This document shows positions 45,129 to 54,088 of a stretch of 64,000 bases of DNA, one piece after another (positions within the stretch are counted from its first letter, which is position 1; each line of letters starts with the position of its first letter). Origin of the DNA: Stenotrophomonas sp. SAU14A_NAIMI4_5 (GTDB lineage Bacteria; Pseudomonadota; Gammaproteobacteria; Xanthomonadales; Xanthomonadaceae); assembly GCF_003086795.1 (NCBI RefSeq), contig NZ_CP026003.1:2840579-2904578 (forward strand), written 5' to 3'. Position numbers and translations under genes: made by a program. The notes beneath the pieces are model-generated. The model was given only the letters and a program-made list of their open reading frames with translations, had not been told where the DNA came from and searched no databases.

Positions 45129-46013
45129 TCAGCGTGCCGGGGCGAACTGCAGGCGGGTCCAGACCCCGTAATGGTCCGACGCCCAGCGACCGCTGTCGTC
45201 GGGCTGGTCGAACAGAATCTTCGCTTCGCGCGCGACCATCCGGTCCTGCTGGAAGAAGATGTGGTCGATGCGCGACGGCGCCTGGTAGTAGTGCCGGTTC
45301 AAGGTGCTCACACCGGCCAGGTCGGTGTTCACGTGCACGCTGCCGTAGCTGTCGCCGTAATGGCTGCGCAGTTCGCTCAGGTCGCCTGCATCCACCAGTG
45401 CGTTGAAGTCACCGGCGATCACCACTGGCGCACCGGCCGAGGTTTCGGTGATGTAGCGCAGCAGGTCTTCCACTTGGCTGCGGCGGATGCCCTGGCCACG
45501 CTCGTCGCTGCGCTCGTTCAGATGCGTGGCATAGACGTTCACCGGCTGCCCGTCCACGTCGATGCGCAGGTGTGCCACGGTGCGGTAGTCATCCAGCGGC
45601 TGCAGCAGGTGCTCGCCGTGGGCCAGGATCGGGCGCCGGGTCAGCAGCGCGTTGCCGTAGCGCTTGGGCGCACCCACCGGATCGGTGGAAACGAAGACGT
45701 ACCTGTAGCCGAGCTGGCTGGCCAGCCACTGTGCCTGGTTGCGCACGTTGCGGCGCTGGATCACTTCCTGCAGGGCGATGGCATCGGGCTGCAGGCGCTT
45801 GAGCTCAGCGACGATCGTGCGCCGCCGGGTCGGCCAGTCCTCGCGGTCATGGTGCAGGTTGAAGGTCACCATGCCCATGCCGGGCGCGGCCGATACCTCC
45901 GCAACGGCAGATTCACTCGACTGCTGCGCCATAACCAACCCCGGCAACGCCAATGCGATTGCCAGCCCCAGGGCGCGCAGTGCCACGCGCGCCCTCCCCT
46001 GCTTCAACGCCAT
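45129..46013 (-). CDS. secreted EEP-family nuclease/phosphatase, last gene of glycan operon
   Basis: Endonuclease/exonuclease/phosphatase fold, 294 aa, with a signal peptide (LALPGLVMAQQ). All active-site residues are present: Asn52, Glu83 (LQEV), His164 (YATHLNERSDERG), Asp202/Asn204 (GDFN), Asp250-His251 and Asp280-His281 (SDHYGV). It would act in the periplasm as a phosphodiesterase or phosphatase. The ATG is two bases after the stop of the discoidin-domain protein, so it is coupled to the operon. It might strip phosphodiester substituents such as phosphoglycerol from the glycan; that is speculation. A degenerate paralogue lies at 33120-33971. Confidence 0.88.
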   Translation of the reverse strand: MALKQGRARVALRALGLAIALALPGLVMAQQSSESAVAEVSAAPGMGMVTFNLHHDREDWPTRRRTIVAELKRLQPDAIALQEVIQRRNVRNQAQWLASQLGYRYVFVSTDPVGAPKRYGNALLTRRPILAHGEHLLQPLDDYRTVAHLRIDVDGQPVNVYATHLNERSDERGQGIRRSQVEDLLRYITETSAGAPVVIAGDFNALVDAGDLSELRSHYGDSYGSVHVNTDLAGVSTLNRHYYQAPSRIDHIFFQQDRMVAREAKILFDQPDDSGRWASDHYGVWTRLQFAPAR

Positions 46014-46015
46014 GC

Positions 46016-49000
46016 TTACTGCCCCTTGCGTTCTGCGCGGCGCACCGCGCTTGGCACGTCGATCTCGATCCGCGCCGGCAGCTGGTGCACGCACAGTTCG
46101 CGGTTGCTCCATTCGGCCGGCTCGCCATTGATGGTGGCCGCACCCGGTTCGCCGCTGTACGGCCACGGCAGCACGACGCCACCTGGCGGCGGCACCAGGC
46201 CCGGCTGCAGGTCCAGCACCAGCTGCTTGTCACTGCGCTGCAGGCGGTAGTTCAGCTGGCCCTGCGGCGTGCGCAGGCCCTGTACCGCGATGCCATCTCC
46301 CTGGAACCAGGCGGTGGGAATGCCGGCGGCCAGCACCAGCGCCTCATCGGCGTCGCGGTTGTAGGCGAACATGTCCAGCGCCGAGCGGACGAAGTCGGAC
46401 GCCACCCAGGCATGCGGCAGGTCACCGACGAAGAACGGCTTGCGCGGCGTGCGCGAGACCACTTCGGCCCACTGGTTCCAGGCCTGCGGCGCGCGGTCCT
46501 TGAAGAAGAACTGGGTGGCCTGCCAGGCACGGTCGCGCCAGCCCAGGCGCACGAAGGCCGCCACGTTGCGCCACTCGTAAGGCGTGTAATCCTTCCATTC
46601 GCGCTTGCCATCGCGGCGCGCGATGAACTCGGTCCAGTAACGCTCGAAGGTCGCCTCAAGCGCCTCCTGCGGCAACCGACCCTGCTCGCCACCCGGCGCC
46701 AGTGCGATGGTGGTGGAGGTGGCATCGAAATCACCCAGCTCGGCCGAGCCCGGCAGGTAGTCGATCCTGTGCTGCTGCATGGCGGACAGCAGCGAGGCCT
46801 GCAGGTCGTCGCGGAACTGGTCGCGCGACTCGCTGATCTGCATGGCTTCGAGCTTGCCCAGCTGGGCGGCCACCTGCGCGGCATCCTTGTAGCCGCGCAG
46901 CGCCCAGAAGTTGTCCCAGTACGAGTGCATGGGCTTGGCCGAATAGCCTTCGTGGCTGATCGAGGCCGGCATCATCCCGTAGAAGGCCGGATTGCGCGCG
47001 CGGTTCTCTTCGGTGCGCTCGCTCGCGCGCAGCTGCTCCATGTAGCTGTAGGCGCCCTGCACATGCGGCCACATCAGCTCCAGGAAGGTGCCGTCGCCGG
47101 TGTACCGCCAGTACTCGGCGATGTTGTAGATCAGCTCGCCGTGGCTGTCGTTCTCCGGCACCGGGTCGCTGCCACGCGAGTCGACGCAGCACGGCACCTT
47201 GCCGTTCTCGAACTGGAACGGCGCATACCATGTCACGTAATCGCGCACGGCATCGCTGCGGCCCATGCGCAGCAGGCCTTCGGAAATCATCGCGCCATCG
47301 CGGATCCAGCTGCGCGCATACGAACGGGTGCCCGGCTGCAGGCGCGGGCCGACACGCGAGATCAGCATGTGCGCCACCGCGGTCCGCAGGGTCTCCACCA
47401 GCGGCTGGCCCGCTGCCGGCACCTGCAGGCTGACCACGCCCAGCTTGTCGCGCCACATCGCCGCGACCTGCTGCTGCGCCTTGGCCACGTCCAGCGCCTG
47501 CGGCTTCCAGCCGCCGGTCTGCGGCAGCACCACGGCCACCTCGCGGCTCTGCCCCGGTTCGAGCTTGATCGTGTACAGCAGGGCGCCGGACGCCAGGCCC
47601 GTGGAATCCTTCACCGCCGTGGTCGCCGGGAACTTGCCCGAGGCCAGGTGCATCGCATCGAGCTTGCCATCGAACGTGGTGGCGAAGCGTGCGTCCGGAG
47701 CCTGCAGCGGGTAGATGCGCGGCTCGCCGTTCACCCGTACCAGCTGGTCGCCGACGTCCAGCGCTTCGATGCGGCTGAAGCCGCCGGTGGTGTTGAGGAA
47801 CTGGGTCGGCGGGTTGACCTGCCAGGGGCGGATCGCCAGCGCCAGGGTGTATTCGTGGGCGACCTTGTCCGGGTTGCTCAGGCGGTAGCGGCCGATCAGC
47901 TGGGCGCGATCGGGCGTGCCCTGCACGAAGCTGGTCACCGACAGGCCGGCCTTCTCATGCACCCAGTCGACCGTGGCGATGGGCAGGTAACGGTCCTGCA
48001 GCGACTGCGTGGCGGCCACGCTGGACCAGTCCAGCAGCTTGCCGTCCAGGCGGATGAACGGTTCGATGCTGAAGCTGCCCTTGGCCGGCTCCAGCGCACC
48101 ATCCTCGCTGATGAGGGCCTGCTCCTGGCCGCCATCGAGACCGAGCAGGGTCCAGTACGGCTGCTCGCCGACGTAGGCGCGCGGCAGCGCACCGCGCGGC
48201 AGGTCGGCGGCGACCGAGGACAGGAAGGCATTGGGCGTGGCCGCGAACGCCAGCGGCTTCAGCGCGATATCGCGGATGCCGTAGCGCCAGTTCGGTCCGT
48301 CTTCCAGGTCGAAGCGCACGTAACGCGCATCGGTATCGGGCAGCGCCAGCCAGTCACGACCGCCACCGCCACCGGTGACCTCGCGCACGGTGCGCCAGTC
48401 ACGGCCGTCCTCGGAGGTGCGCACGACGTAACGGGTCGCCTCCAGGTTGGGCAGCCAGTCGATCACCGCGCCGCCGATCTCGCGGCTCTTGTGCAGGTCC
48501 AGGCTGATGGTCTGCTGCTTGACCCCGCCGCTGACCCAGAACGTATCGCTCTTGCCGTCGATCATGCGGTCCTGCAGCGCGGTGGCCGTATCGGCGATCA
48601 CCGACGGCATCAGCGCCGAGTCGTCCTGCGGCGGCAGGCCCTGCAGGGTCAGCTTGTCGAAGCACACCGTGCCGCGGCCACCGACCTTGCTGTAGATGGT
48701 GAACTCGACCGCGGCGCTGCGCGCCATCTCCTTTTCGGCCGACGGGCCCCAGGCCTTGTCGATCTGCCGGCGGCGGTATTCCACCGGCGTCCAGGCCTTG
48801 TTGAAGCTGTAGCCGGGGCGGTTGACCCACCAGACGTTGTCGCCGCTGGCATCGATCAGCTTGAACTGCAGGTCGTTGCGCGGGGAATCACCGCGCAGCT
48901 GGAACCCGAACCGGTAATTGGCCGGGTACTCGATGTTCAGCGCACGGCGGATGCCCACATAGCCGGAGACTTTGTGGAAGTCGTAATCCAGGCACAGCGC

Positions 49001-49183
49001 GCGGCCGCCGCCGGCGCCGCTGACCGGCCGCAGCGAACCGCTGACCTGGTCGGACAGCACCAGCTTCCACGCGCTGATGTCGTCGAAGTCATCCAGCACC
49101 TTGGGCGCCGGCAGCGCCGGTGGTGCGGCGATCGCCAGGGAGGTCCACAACAGGCCCAATCCAACGGCGATCGCTCGCTTCAT
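46016..49183 (-). CDS. discoidin (F5/8 type C)-domain six-hairpin glycosidase-like protein
   Basis: Exported protein of 1055 aa with a signal peptide (AVGLGLLWTSLAIAAP). Residues 25-180 form a carbohydrate-binding-like beta domain (KVLDDFDDISAWKLVL). Residues 190-320 resemble an F5/8C discoidin domain (MIDGKSDTFWVSGG, ATRYVVRTSEDGRDWRTV). The C-terminal 500 residues look like an alpha/alpha toroid glycosidase: YARSWIRDGAMISEGLLRMG, NDSHGELIYNIAEYW, PHAWVASDFVRSALDMF. The GH family is not clear. The ATG overlaps the upstream permease stop by four bases. The role is probably trimming imported oligosaccharides in the periplasm. Confidence 0.8.
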   Translation of the reverse strand: MKRAIAVGLGLLWTSLAIAAPPALPAPKVLDDFDDISAWKLVLSDQVSGSLRPVSGAGGGRALCLDYDFHKVSGYVGIRRALNIEYPANYRFGFQLRGDSPRNDLQFKLIDASGDNVWWVNRPGYSFNKAWTPVEYRRRQIDKAWGPSAEKEMARSAAVEFTIYSKVGGRGTVCFDKLTLQGLPPQDDSALMPSVIADTATALQDRMIDGKSDTFWVSGGVKQQTISLDLHKSREIGGAVIDWLPNLEATRYVVRTSEDGRDWRTVREVTGGGGGRDWLALPDTDARYVRFDLEDGPNWRYGIRDIALKPLAFAATPNAFLSSVAADLPRGALPRAYVGEQPYWTLLGLDGGQEQALISEDGALEPAKGSFSIEPFIRLDGKLLDWSSVAATQSLQDRYLPIATVDWVHEKAGLSVTSFVQGTPDRAQLIGRYRLSNPDKVAHEYTLALAIRPWQVNPPTQFLNTTGGFSRIEALDVGDQLVRVNGEPRIYPLQAPDARFATTFDGKLDAMHLASGKFPATTAVKDSTGLASGALLYTIKLEPGQSREVAVVLPQTGGWKPQALDVAKAQQQVAAMWRDKLGVVSLQVPAAGQPLVETLRTAVAHMLISRVGPRLQPGTRSYARSWIRDGAMISEGLLRMGRSDAVRDYVTWYAPFQFENGKVPCCVDSRGSDPVPENDSHGELIYNIAEYWRYTGDGTFLELMWPHVQGAYSYMEQLRASERTEENRARNPAFYGMMPASISHEGYSAKPMHSYWDNFWALRGYKDAAQVAAQLGKLEAMQISESRDQFRDDLQASLLSAMQQHRIDYLPGSAELGDFDATSTTIALAPGGEQGRLPQEALEATFERYWTEFIARRDGKREWKDYTPYEWRNVAAFVRLGWRDRAWQATQFFFKDRAPQAWNQWAEVVSRTPRKPFFVGDLPHAWVASDFVRSALDMFAYNRDADEALVLAAGIPTAWFQGDGIAVQGLRTPQGQLNYRLQRSDKQLVLDLQPGLVPPPGGVVLPWPYSGEPGAATINGEPAEWSNRELCVHQLPARIEIDVPSAVRRAERKGQ

Positions 49184-50016
49184 CCCTTGACGCTCCCCAG
49201 CAACAGACCTTGGATGTAGTACCGCTGCAGGACCAGGAACAGGGCCAGCACCGGGACCACGGTGACCACCGCGCCGGCCATCATCATTTCCACGTCCATG
49301 ATGTGCTCGCGCGAGAGGGTGGCCAACGCCACCGGCAAAGTGTAGTGCTCCTGGTCGGTCAAGACGATAAGCGGCCACATGAAATCGTTCCACGCGCCCA
49401 TGAACGTAAAGATCGCCAGGGTCACCAGCACCGGCTTGAGCATCGGCAGCACGATCTGGAAGAAGATGCGCAGCTCCCCTGCCCCGTCGATGCGGGCCGC
49501 TTCCAGCAGTTCGTCCGGGATGGAACGGGCGTACTGGCGCACCAGGAAGATGCCGAACACGCTGGCCAGCGCCGGCACGATCACGCCGCCGAAACTGTTG
49601 ACCAGGCCCAGCTGCTTCATCAGCAGGAACAGCGGCAGCATCGCCACCTGCGCCGGGATCACCAGCGCAGCCATCAGCACCTGGAACAGGCGTTCACGGC
49701 CGACGAAGTTCAGCTTGGCGAAGGCATAGCCGGCCATGGTGTTGAGCAGCAGCGAACCGAAGGTGATCGCCACCGACACCAGCAGGCTGTTGGCGAAGTT
49801 GCCGCCCATGCCGGTGCGTGCGAACAGCTCGGTGTAGTTGTGGGTGGTGACGTGCGAGGGCAGCAGCGGAGGCGGGAAATGGGTCGCCTCACCCTGCGGC
49901 ATGAACGACACCGAGAGCATCCACAACAGCGGTGCCAGGCTGACCAGGGCCAGCACCAGCAACGCGCCGTTGATCATCCACGGGTGCCAGCGCGACTGGC
50001 CGATCTCACGACTCAT
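49180..50016 (-). CDS. carbohydrate ABC transporter permease (MalG-like)
   Basis: Inner-membrane permease of 278 aa with six helices. The EAA loop LLEAARIDGAGELRIFFQIVLPMLKP (about 183-208) contacts the ATPase. The ending YYIQGLLLGSVKG is typical of MalG-type CUT1 permeases. The ATG overlaps the stop of the partner permease by four bases (ATGA), and its own stop overlaps the next gene. Confidence 0.95.
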   Translation of the reverse strand: MSREIGQSRWHPWMINGALLVLALVSLAPLLWMLSVSFMPQGEATHFPPPLLPSHVTTHNYTELFARTGMGGNFANSLLVSVAITFGSLLLNTMAGYAFAKLNFVGRERLFQVLMAALVIPAQVAMLPLFLLMKQLGLVNSFGGVIVPALASVFGIFLVRQYARSIPDELLEAARIDGAGELRIFFQIVLPMLKPVLVTLAIFTFMGAWNDFMWPLIVLTDQEHYTLPVALATLSREHIMDVEMMMAGAVVTVVPVLALFLVLQRYYIQGLLLGSVKG

Positions 50017-50894
50017 ACCAACTGCCTCTTGCGGCCGAAACGCAGCATCACGGTGGTCACCGCCAGGATGATCAGGAACAGCAGGAACGCCACGGCAGAG
50101 GCGCGTCCCAGGTTCCACCACTTGAAGCCTTCCTCGAACATGAAATACAGCACGCTGACGGTGCTCTGCAGTGGGTCGCCGCGGGTCATGACGTACGGTT
50201 CGGCGAACAGCTGGAAGTAGCCGGACACGGTTATGACGCCGACCACCAGCAGCACCGGGCCGAGCATCGGCAGGGTGATGTGCAGGAACTGCTTCCAGCG
50301 CGAGGCGCCGTCGATGCGCGCGGCCTCGTACAGGTCATGCGGGATGGCCTGCAGGCCAGCCAGGAAGATCACCATGTTGTAGCCGAAGTTCTTCCACACG
50401 GCGAACAGCATGATGGTGGGCATCGCCCAGTTGGGGTCGCCCAGCCAGTCGATCGGGCTGATGCCGATGTGGCCCAGGCCGTAGTTCACCAGGCCATAGC
50501 TGGTATGGAACAGGTAGCGCCAGATCACCGCCACCGCCACCAGGGTGGTCACCACCGGGGCGAACAGCGCGGTGCGGAACAGCGCCTTGAAGCGGGCGGC
50601 GGGCGCATTGAGCAGCATCGCCGCGCCCAGCGACACGCTGATCGACAGCGGGACGCCGATCACCACGAAATACGTGGTGTTCCACAGCGACTTCCAGAAC
50701 ATCGGCGTCTGCAGCAGGTCGATGTAGTTGCCCAGCCCGACGAAGCGCAGGTTGGCACCGTCAGCCAGCGCGTACAGGTCGAAGTCGGTCACGCTCAGGG
50801 CGAGCGCCGAGGCGACCGGCAGGCCGAAGAACACGCCCAGCACGAGCAGCGAGGGGCCGGCGAAGATCCAGCCGGCGAGGGACGAACGTTTCAT
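50013..50894 (-). CDS. carbohydrate ABC transporter permease (MalF-like)
   Basis: Inner-membrane permease of 293 aa. N-terminal SSLAGWIFAGPSLLVLGVFFGLP is typical of CUT1 sugar permeases, and the EAA loop is LYEAARIDGASRWKQFLHITLPMLGP. It forms the channel with the MalG-like protein. It overlaps the binding-protein gene upstream and the second permease downstream by four bases each. The matching ATP-binding subunit is absent from the locus. Confidence 0.95.
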   Translation of the reverse strand: MKRSSLAGWIFAGPSLLVLGVFFGLPVASALALSVTDFDLYALADGANLRFVGLGNYIDLLQTPMFWKSLWNTTYFVVIGVPLSISVSLGAAMLLNAPAARFKALFRTALFAPVVTTLVAVAVIWRYLFHTSYGLVNYGLGHIGISPIDWLGDPNWAMPTIMLFAVWKNFGYNMVIFLAGLQAIPHDLYEAARIDGASRWKQFLHITLPMLGPVLLVVGVITVSGYFQLFAEPYVMTRGDPLQSTVSVLYFMFEEGFKWWNLGRASAVAFLLFLIILAVTTVMLRFGRKRQLV

Positions 50895-52231
50895 TGCGGG
50901 CTCCCGGCCGCGACTGCACTGGTCGAGCCCGAAGGGGCCTCGCTGCGCTGCAGGCGTTGTTGTTCATGCATCCAGCGGCGCTTGGCCAGCACCTTGTCCA
51001 CGCGCTGGTCCAGCTCTTCCACGGCCTTGTCCTGCGGCATGCCGCCACGCACCACTTTTTCGGTGACGATGCGCATTTCCTGCACGATGCGCTCCCATTC
51101 GAGCACCTTTGGCGTCGGCTTGACCCGCTCCAGCTGGTCACGGAACGCGGCGGCCAGCGGATCGTCGGCCAGCGACGGCGCGTTCCAGGTGCTGCGGCGC
51201 GGCGGCAGGTCACCGATGATGGAATGGAAACGGGCCTGGATTTCCGGGCGCGACAGGAACTCGATCAGCTTCCACGACGCTTCCTTCTGCTGCGACTTGC
51301 GGAAGATCACCAGGCTGGTGCCGCCAGCGATGCCGGCGCCCGGACCGTCCGGGCCCGGCAGGGCGGCGGTGCCCCACTTCCCTTCCAGTTCCTTGGGCTG
51401 CAGCTTCTTGAACTCGCGGATGTTCCAGGGGCCGGAGATGTAGAACACGTTGAAGCCGCGGAAGAATTCATCCCAGACGTTGGAGATCTGCGTCTCGGAC
51501 ATCTTCGGCGCCCAGCCCTGCTCGAACATGTTGCCGTAGAAGGCCAGGGTGCGACGGAAGCCGGGGCTGGAGAAGTTGCCGCGGGTGTCGTCGTCGCGCA
51601 GCAGCGGATCGGGCTGCTGCAGGGCCAGCGACAGCTGCTGCTCGAACTCGTTGATCGGCATCAGCACCGCATAGCGGTTCGGGCCCTGCATCTTCTTGAT
51701 CGCGGCCATCTGCTCGTCCCATTCCGCCCAGGTACGCGGCGGGTGGTCGAAGCCGGCCTGCGCCAGCAGGTCCTTGCGGTAGTAGATCAGGCGGGTATCG
51801 ACGTACCACGGCACGCCCACCAGCTCGCCATGGATCACGTTGGTATCCCAGATGCCCTGGAAGTAATCCTGCGGATCGACGACGGACGAATGCTGCACGA
51901 ACGGCTGCAGCGGGGTCAGCGCGTTGAGCTCGGCGAACTCGGGCACCCAGGTGTTGCCGAGCTGGCAGACATCGGGCAGGCCGTCGGCGGCGAACGCGGT
52001 CAGCAGTTTCTCGTGTGCGGCCGTCCAGGGAATGTTCTGCACATCCACCTTGATGCCGGGGTTCTCGGCCTCGAATTCGTGGATGAGTTCGCTGACCACT
52101 TCGGCCTCGCGGCCCATGGCCCAGAAGCGGACCGTGGTGGTGCCCTGCTCGGTGCGCGCGCAGCCGGCCATGGCCAGTGCGGCCATCGCAGGCAGGGCCC
52201 AGCGTCGCAGGCGGTCAATCCAATCGTGCAC
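50891..52231 (-). CDS. extracellular sugar-binding lipoprotein
   Basis: CUT1-type solute-binding protein of 446 aa. GTG at 52231 is the start, four bases after the stop of the GH144-like gene. It gives a short signal peptide ending in the lipobox AMAGC. The mature protein starts ARTEQGTTTVRFWAMGREAEV and carries PDVCQLGNTWVPEFA and FFRGFNVFYISGPWNI, typical of sugar-binding proteins. A longer open frame upstream is not needed. It would deliver an oligosaccharide to the two permeases. Confidence 0.93.
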   Translation of the reverse strand: MHDWIDRLRRWALPAMAALAMAGCARTEQGTTTVRFWAMGREAEVVSELIHEFEAENPGIKVDVQNIPWTAAHEKLLTAFAADGLPDVCQLGNTWVPEFAELNALTPLQPFVQHSSVVDPQDYFQGIWDTNVIHGELVGVPWYVDTRLIYYRKDLLAQAGFDHPPRTWAEWDEQMAAIKKMQGPNRYAVLMPINEFEQQLSLALQQPDPLLRDDDTRGNFSSPGFRRTLAFYGNMFEQGWAPKMSETQISNVWDEFFRGFNVFYISGPWNIREFKKLQPKELEGKWGTAALPGPDGPGAGIAGGTSLVIFRKSQQKEASWKLIEFLSRPEIQARFHSIIGDLPPRRSTWNAPSLADDPLAAAFRDQLERVKPTPKVLEWERIVQEMRIVTEKVVRGGMPQDKAVEELDQRVDKVLAKRRWMHEQQRLQRSEAPSGSTSAVAAGSPQ

Positions 52232-52235
52232 CTTG

Positions 52236-53840
52236 TTACTTCCCCTGGCCCGTGTTGCGGTTGGCATTGTTCTTCTGTTCCTGCGCGGCAGCCGCGCGTG
52301 ATTCTGCGATACCGACCGCGCGTGCGGCCGCGGCCTTCTCATCCTTCTCCAGCACCAGCGGCTGGAACGACCCTTCCGGGGCCAGCCAGCCACCGCTGAA
52401 ACCGGCCCGTTCCAGGCCCTTGCGGATGTACGGATTCTTCTTCATCACTTCCCAGACGAAGTCGTTGCGGTAGTTGGCGATCATCGTCAGGATCGGGCCC
52501 TGGTCGATGGCGATGTAATCGCTGGCCACCCAGCCGCGGTCCGGCACCATGCGGCCGGTCTTGATCGGGATGTCGTAGTTGAAGCTCGGGTTGAACGAAT
52601 CCAGGAAGCCGTAGCTGGAATAGATGTAGTCGCCGTAGCGCTTGTGCATCTCCAGCGTGGCCGGGATCACTTCCTCGGGCGCGAACACGATCGAGGAGAT
52701 CGCCGCGGTCGGGGCGATGGTGCCGTCATCGAAGTTCTCGCGCAGGCCGGCGCCGCGCGAGGAGTAGTGGCGGAACTGGCGCTGCTCGCCGCGGTACTCC
52801 TGGGTGGTGTTCTGCGGGCCATCGCTGGCGGTCAGGCCCCACACGTTCTCGCCGTAATCCTTCCACTGCATCGGGTTGGCGATGGCGTACTCGCGGTGCG
52901 CCAGAGCGGCCGAGCGGCTGTTGAGGAAGTAGGTGCTGCCACGCTCGCGCATGTACGCATCCTGGATGTCGCGGAAATCGATCCAGACGTGGCTGTACTG
53001 GTGGCCGAACAGCGGGCCGAAGGACAGGTATTCCTGGCCCTGGTAGACACCCCAGTCGTTGTCATAGGTGCGCGTCCACACCGTCCACGCATCCGGGCTG
53101 ACCGGGTGGCTGGGCGAGCCCAGGGCGAGGATGTAGACCATCATCGCCTCGTTGTAGCCCATCCAGTCGTGGTCGATGAAGCCGCTCTCGGGGAACCAGC
53201 CCATCGAGATCAGCGGCGCACGCTGCTGCAGCCACGGCCAGTCGACCTGCTTGTACAGCTGGTCGGCGATCTGCCGGATCTCCTTCTCGCGCGGGTCCTC
53301 GCCGTCGTAGTACGACTGGGCGAACAGCACGCCCATCATCAGCAGCGCGGTATCCACCGAGGAAAGCTCGACCCAGCTGTCGTAGCGGCGGCCTTCCTGC
53401 ATGTCCAGGAAGTGGTAATAGAAGCCCTTGTAGCCAGCCTTGCCGGTGCGCTGCGGGCCCATCGGCACGTCGCGGAAGAACTTCAGCGTGGTCAGGGTGC
53501 GGTCGATTGCCTGGTTGCGGCTGACCCAGCCGTTCTCGATGCCGATCGGGTACGCGGTCAGGGCGAAGCCGACCGAGGCAATGCTGGCGAACGGACGCGA
53601 CGGGTAGCGGTCCGGGGTGAGGCCGTTGAGTTCGTTGGTGGTGTCCCAGAAGAACTGGAACGTGCGGCGCTCGATGTCATCGAACAGCGGCGGCAGTTCC
53701 GGCTTCATCGGCCGCGGCGGTGCGTCGGCCTCCAGCAGGATCACCGGCGGCTTGGGCTTGGCAGGCTCCTGCTGGGCCGGTTTGCAGGCGGCGATGGCCA
53801 GGGTCATCGCAGCGGCGGTCAACAGGTGGCGTGCCTGCAT
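52236..53840 (-). CDS. GH144-like (glycoamylase-domain) periplasmic lipoprotein
   Basis: First gene of the glycan operon; 534 aa. The lipobox LAIAAC gives a lipidated Cys19 and a Pro/Lys-rich spacer. The catalytic region matches the glycoamylase/GH144 group: DDIERRTFQFFWDTTNE, SIASVGFALTAYPIGIENGW, KGFYYHFLDMQEGRR, SSVDTALLMMGVLFAQSYYDG and PLFGHQYSHVWIDFRDIQD. Known GH144 members are endo-beta-1,2-glucanases, so that is the suggested substrate. The start at 53840 has GGAGGA nine bases upstream. A LacI-type operator lies 54 bp upstream. Confidence 0.82.
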   Translation of the reverse strand: MQARHLLTAAAMTLAIAACKPAQQEPAKPKPPVILLEADAPPRPMKPELPPLFDDIERRTFQFFWDTTNELNGLTPDRYPSRPFASIASVGFALTAYPIGIENGWVSRNQAIDRTLTTLKFFRDVPMGPQRTGKAGYKGFYYHFLDMQEGRRYDSWVELSSVDTALLMMGVLFAQSYYDGEDPREKEIRQIADQLYKQVDWPWLQQRAPLISMGWFPESGFIDHDWMGYNEAMMVYILALGSPSHPVSPDAWTVWTRTYDNDWGVYQGQEYLSFGPLFGHQYSHVWIDFRDIQDAYMRERGSTYFLNSRSAALAHREYAIANPMQWKDYGENVWGLTASDGPQNTTQEYRGEQRQFRHYSSRGAGLRENFDDGTIAPTAAISSIVFAPEEVIPATLEMHKRYGDYIYSSYGFLDSFNPSFNYDIPIKTGRMVPDRGWVASDYIAIDQGPILTMIANYRNDFVWEVMKKNPYIRKGLERAGFSGGWLAPEGSFQPLVLEKDEKAAAARAVGIAESRAAAAQEQKNNANRNTGQGK

Positions 53841-53893
53841 GGCGCGGTTCCTCCGGAGAGCTGATCGATGGGAAAGCATAACGTCCAATGGCC

Positions 53894-53907
53894 TGAAATC
53901 GTTTACA
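53894..53907 (-). promoter_or_regulatory. LacI-family operator before the glycan operon
   Basis: TGAAATCGTTTACA, a 14-bp palindrome of the form TGWAANCGNTTWCA, centred on CG as expected for LacI-type regulators. It lies 54 bp before the GH144-like start. A related site lies in front of the lacI gene at 58289-58302. Confidence 0.65.
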
Positions 53908-53952
53908 AACCGAACTCTTAAAAAACCACGAAACGTGGTCGGAGAACTGCTG

Positions 53953-54068
53953 CCATTGTCCAGTCCCCTGCCCCGTCATCGCAACGGTGCAGGGGGCTGG
54001 ACAATGGACCGGCCCGGGGGCCGGCCATTGCCAGGTCCCGATGCCAGCGGCAGGCCACTGGCATCGGG
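53953..54068. other. hairpin-rich gap after the TonB-dependent receptor gene
   Basis: Three stem-loops in series: 19-bp arms with one mismatch (53953-53971 and 53989-54007, arm CCATTGTCCAGTCCCCTGC); CCGGCCC-GG-GGGCCGG (near 54009-54024); and 11-bp arms CCCGATGCCAG (54037-54047 and 54058-54068). The last follows the receptor stop by 20 bases on the minus strand and probably ends that transcript, although a T-tract is lacking. Confidence 0.6.
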
Positions 54069-54088
54069 GTGTTGCCGTACATCACTGC

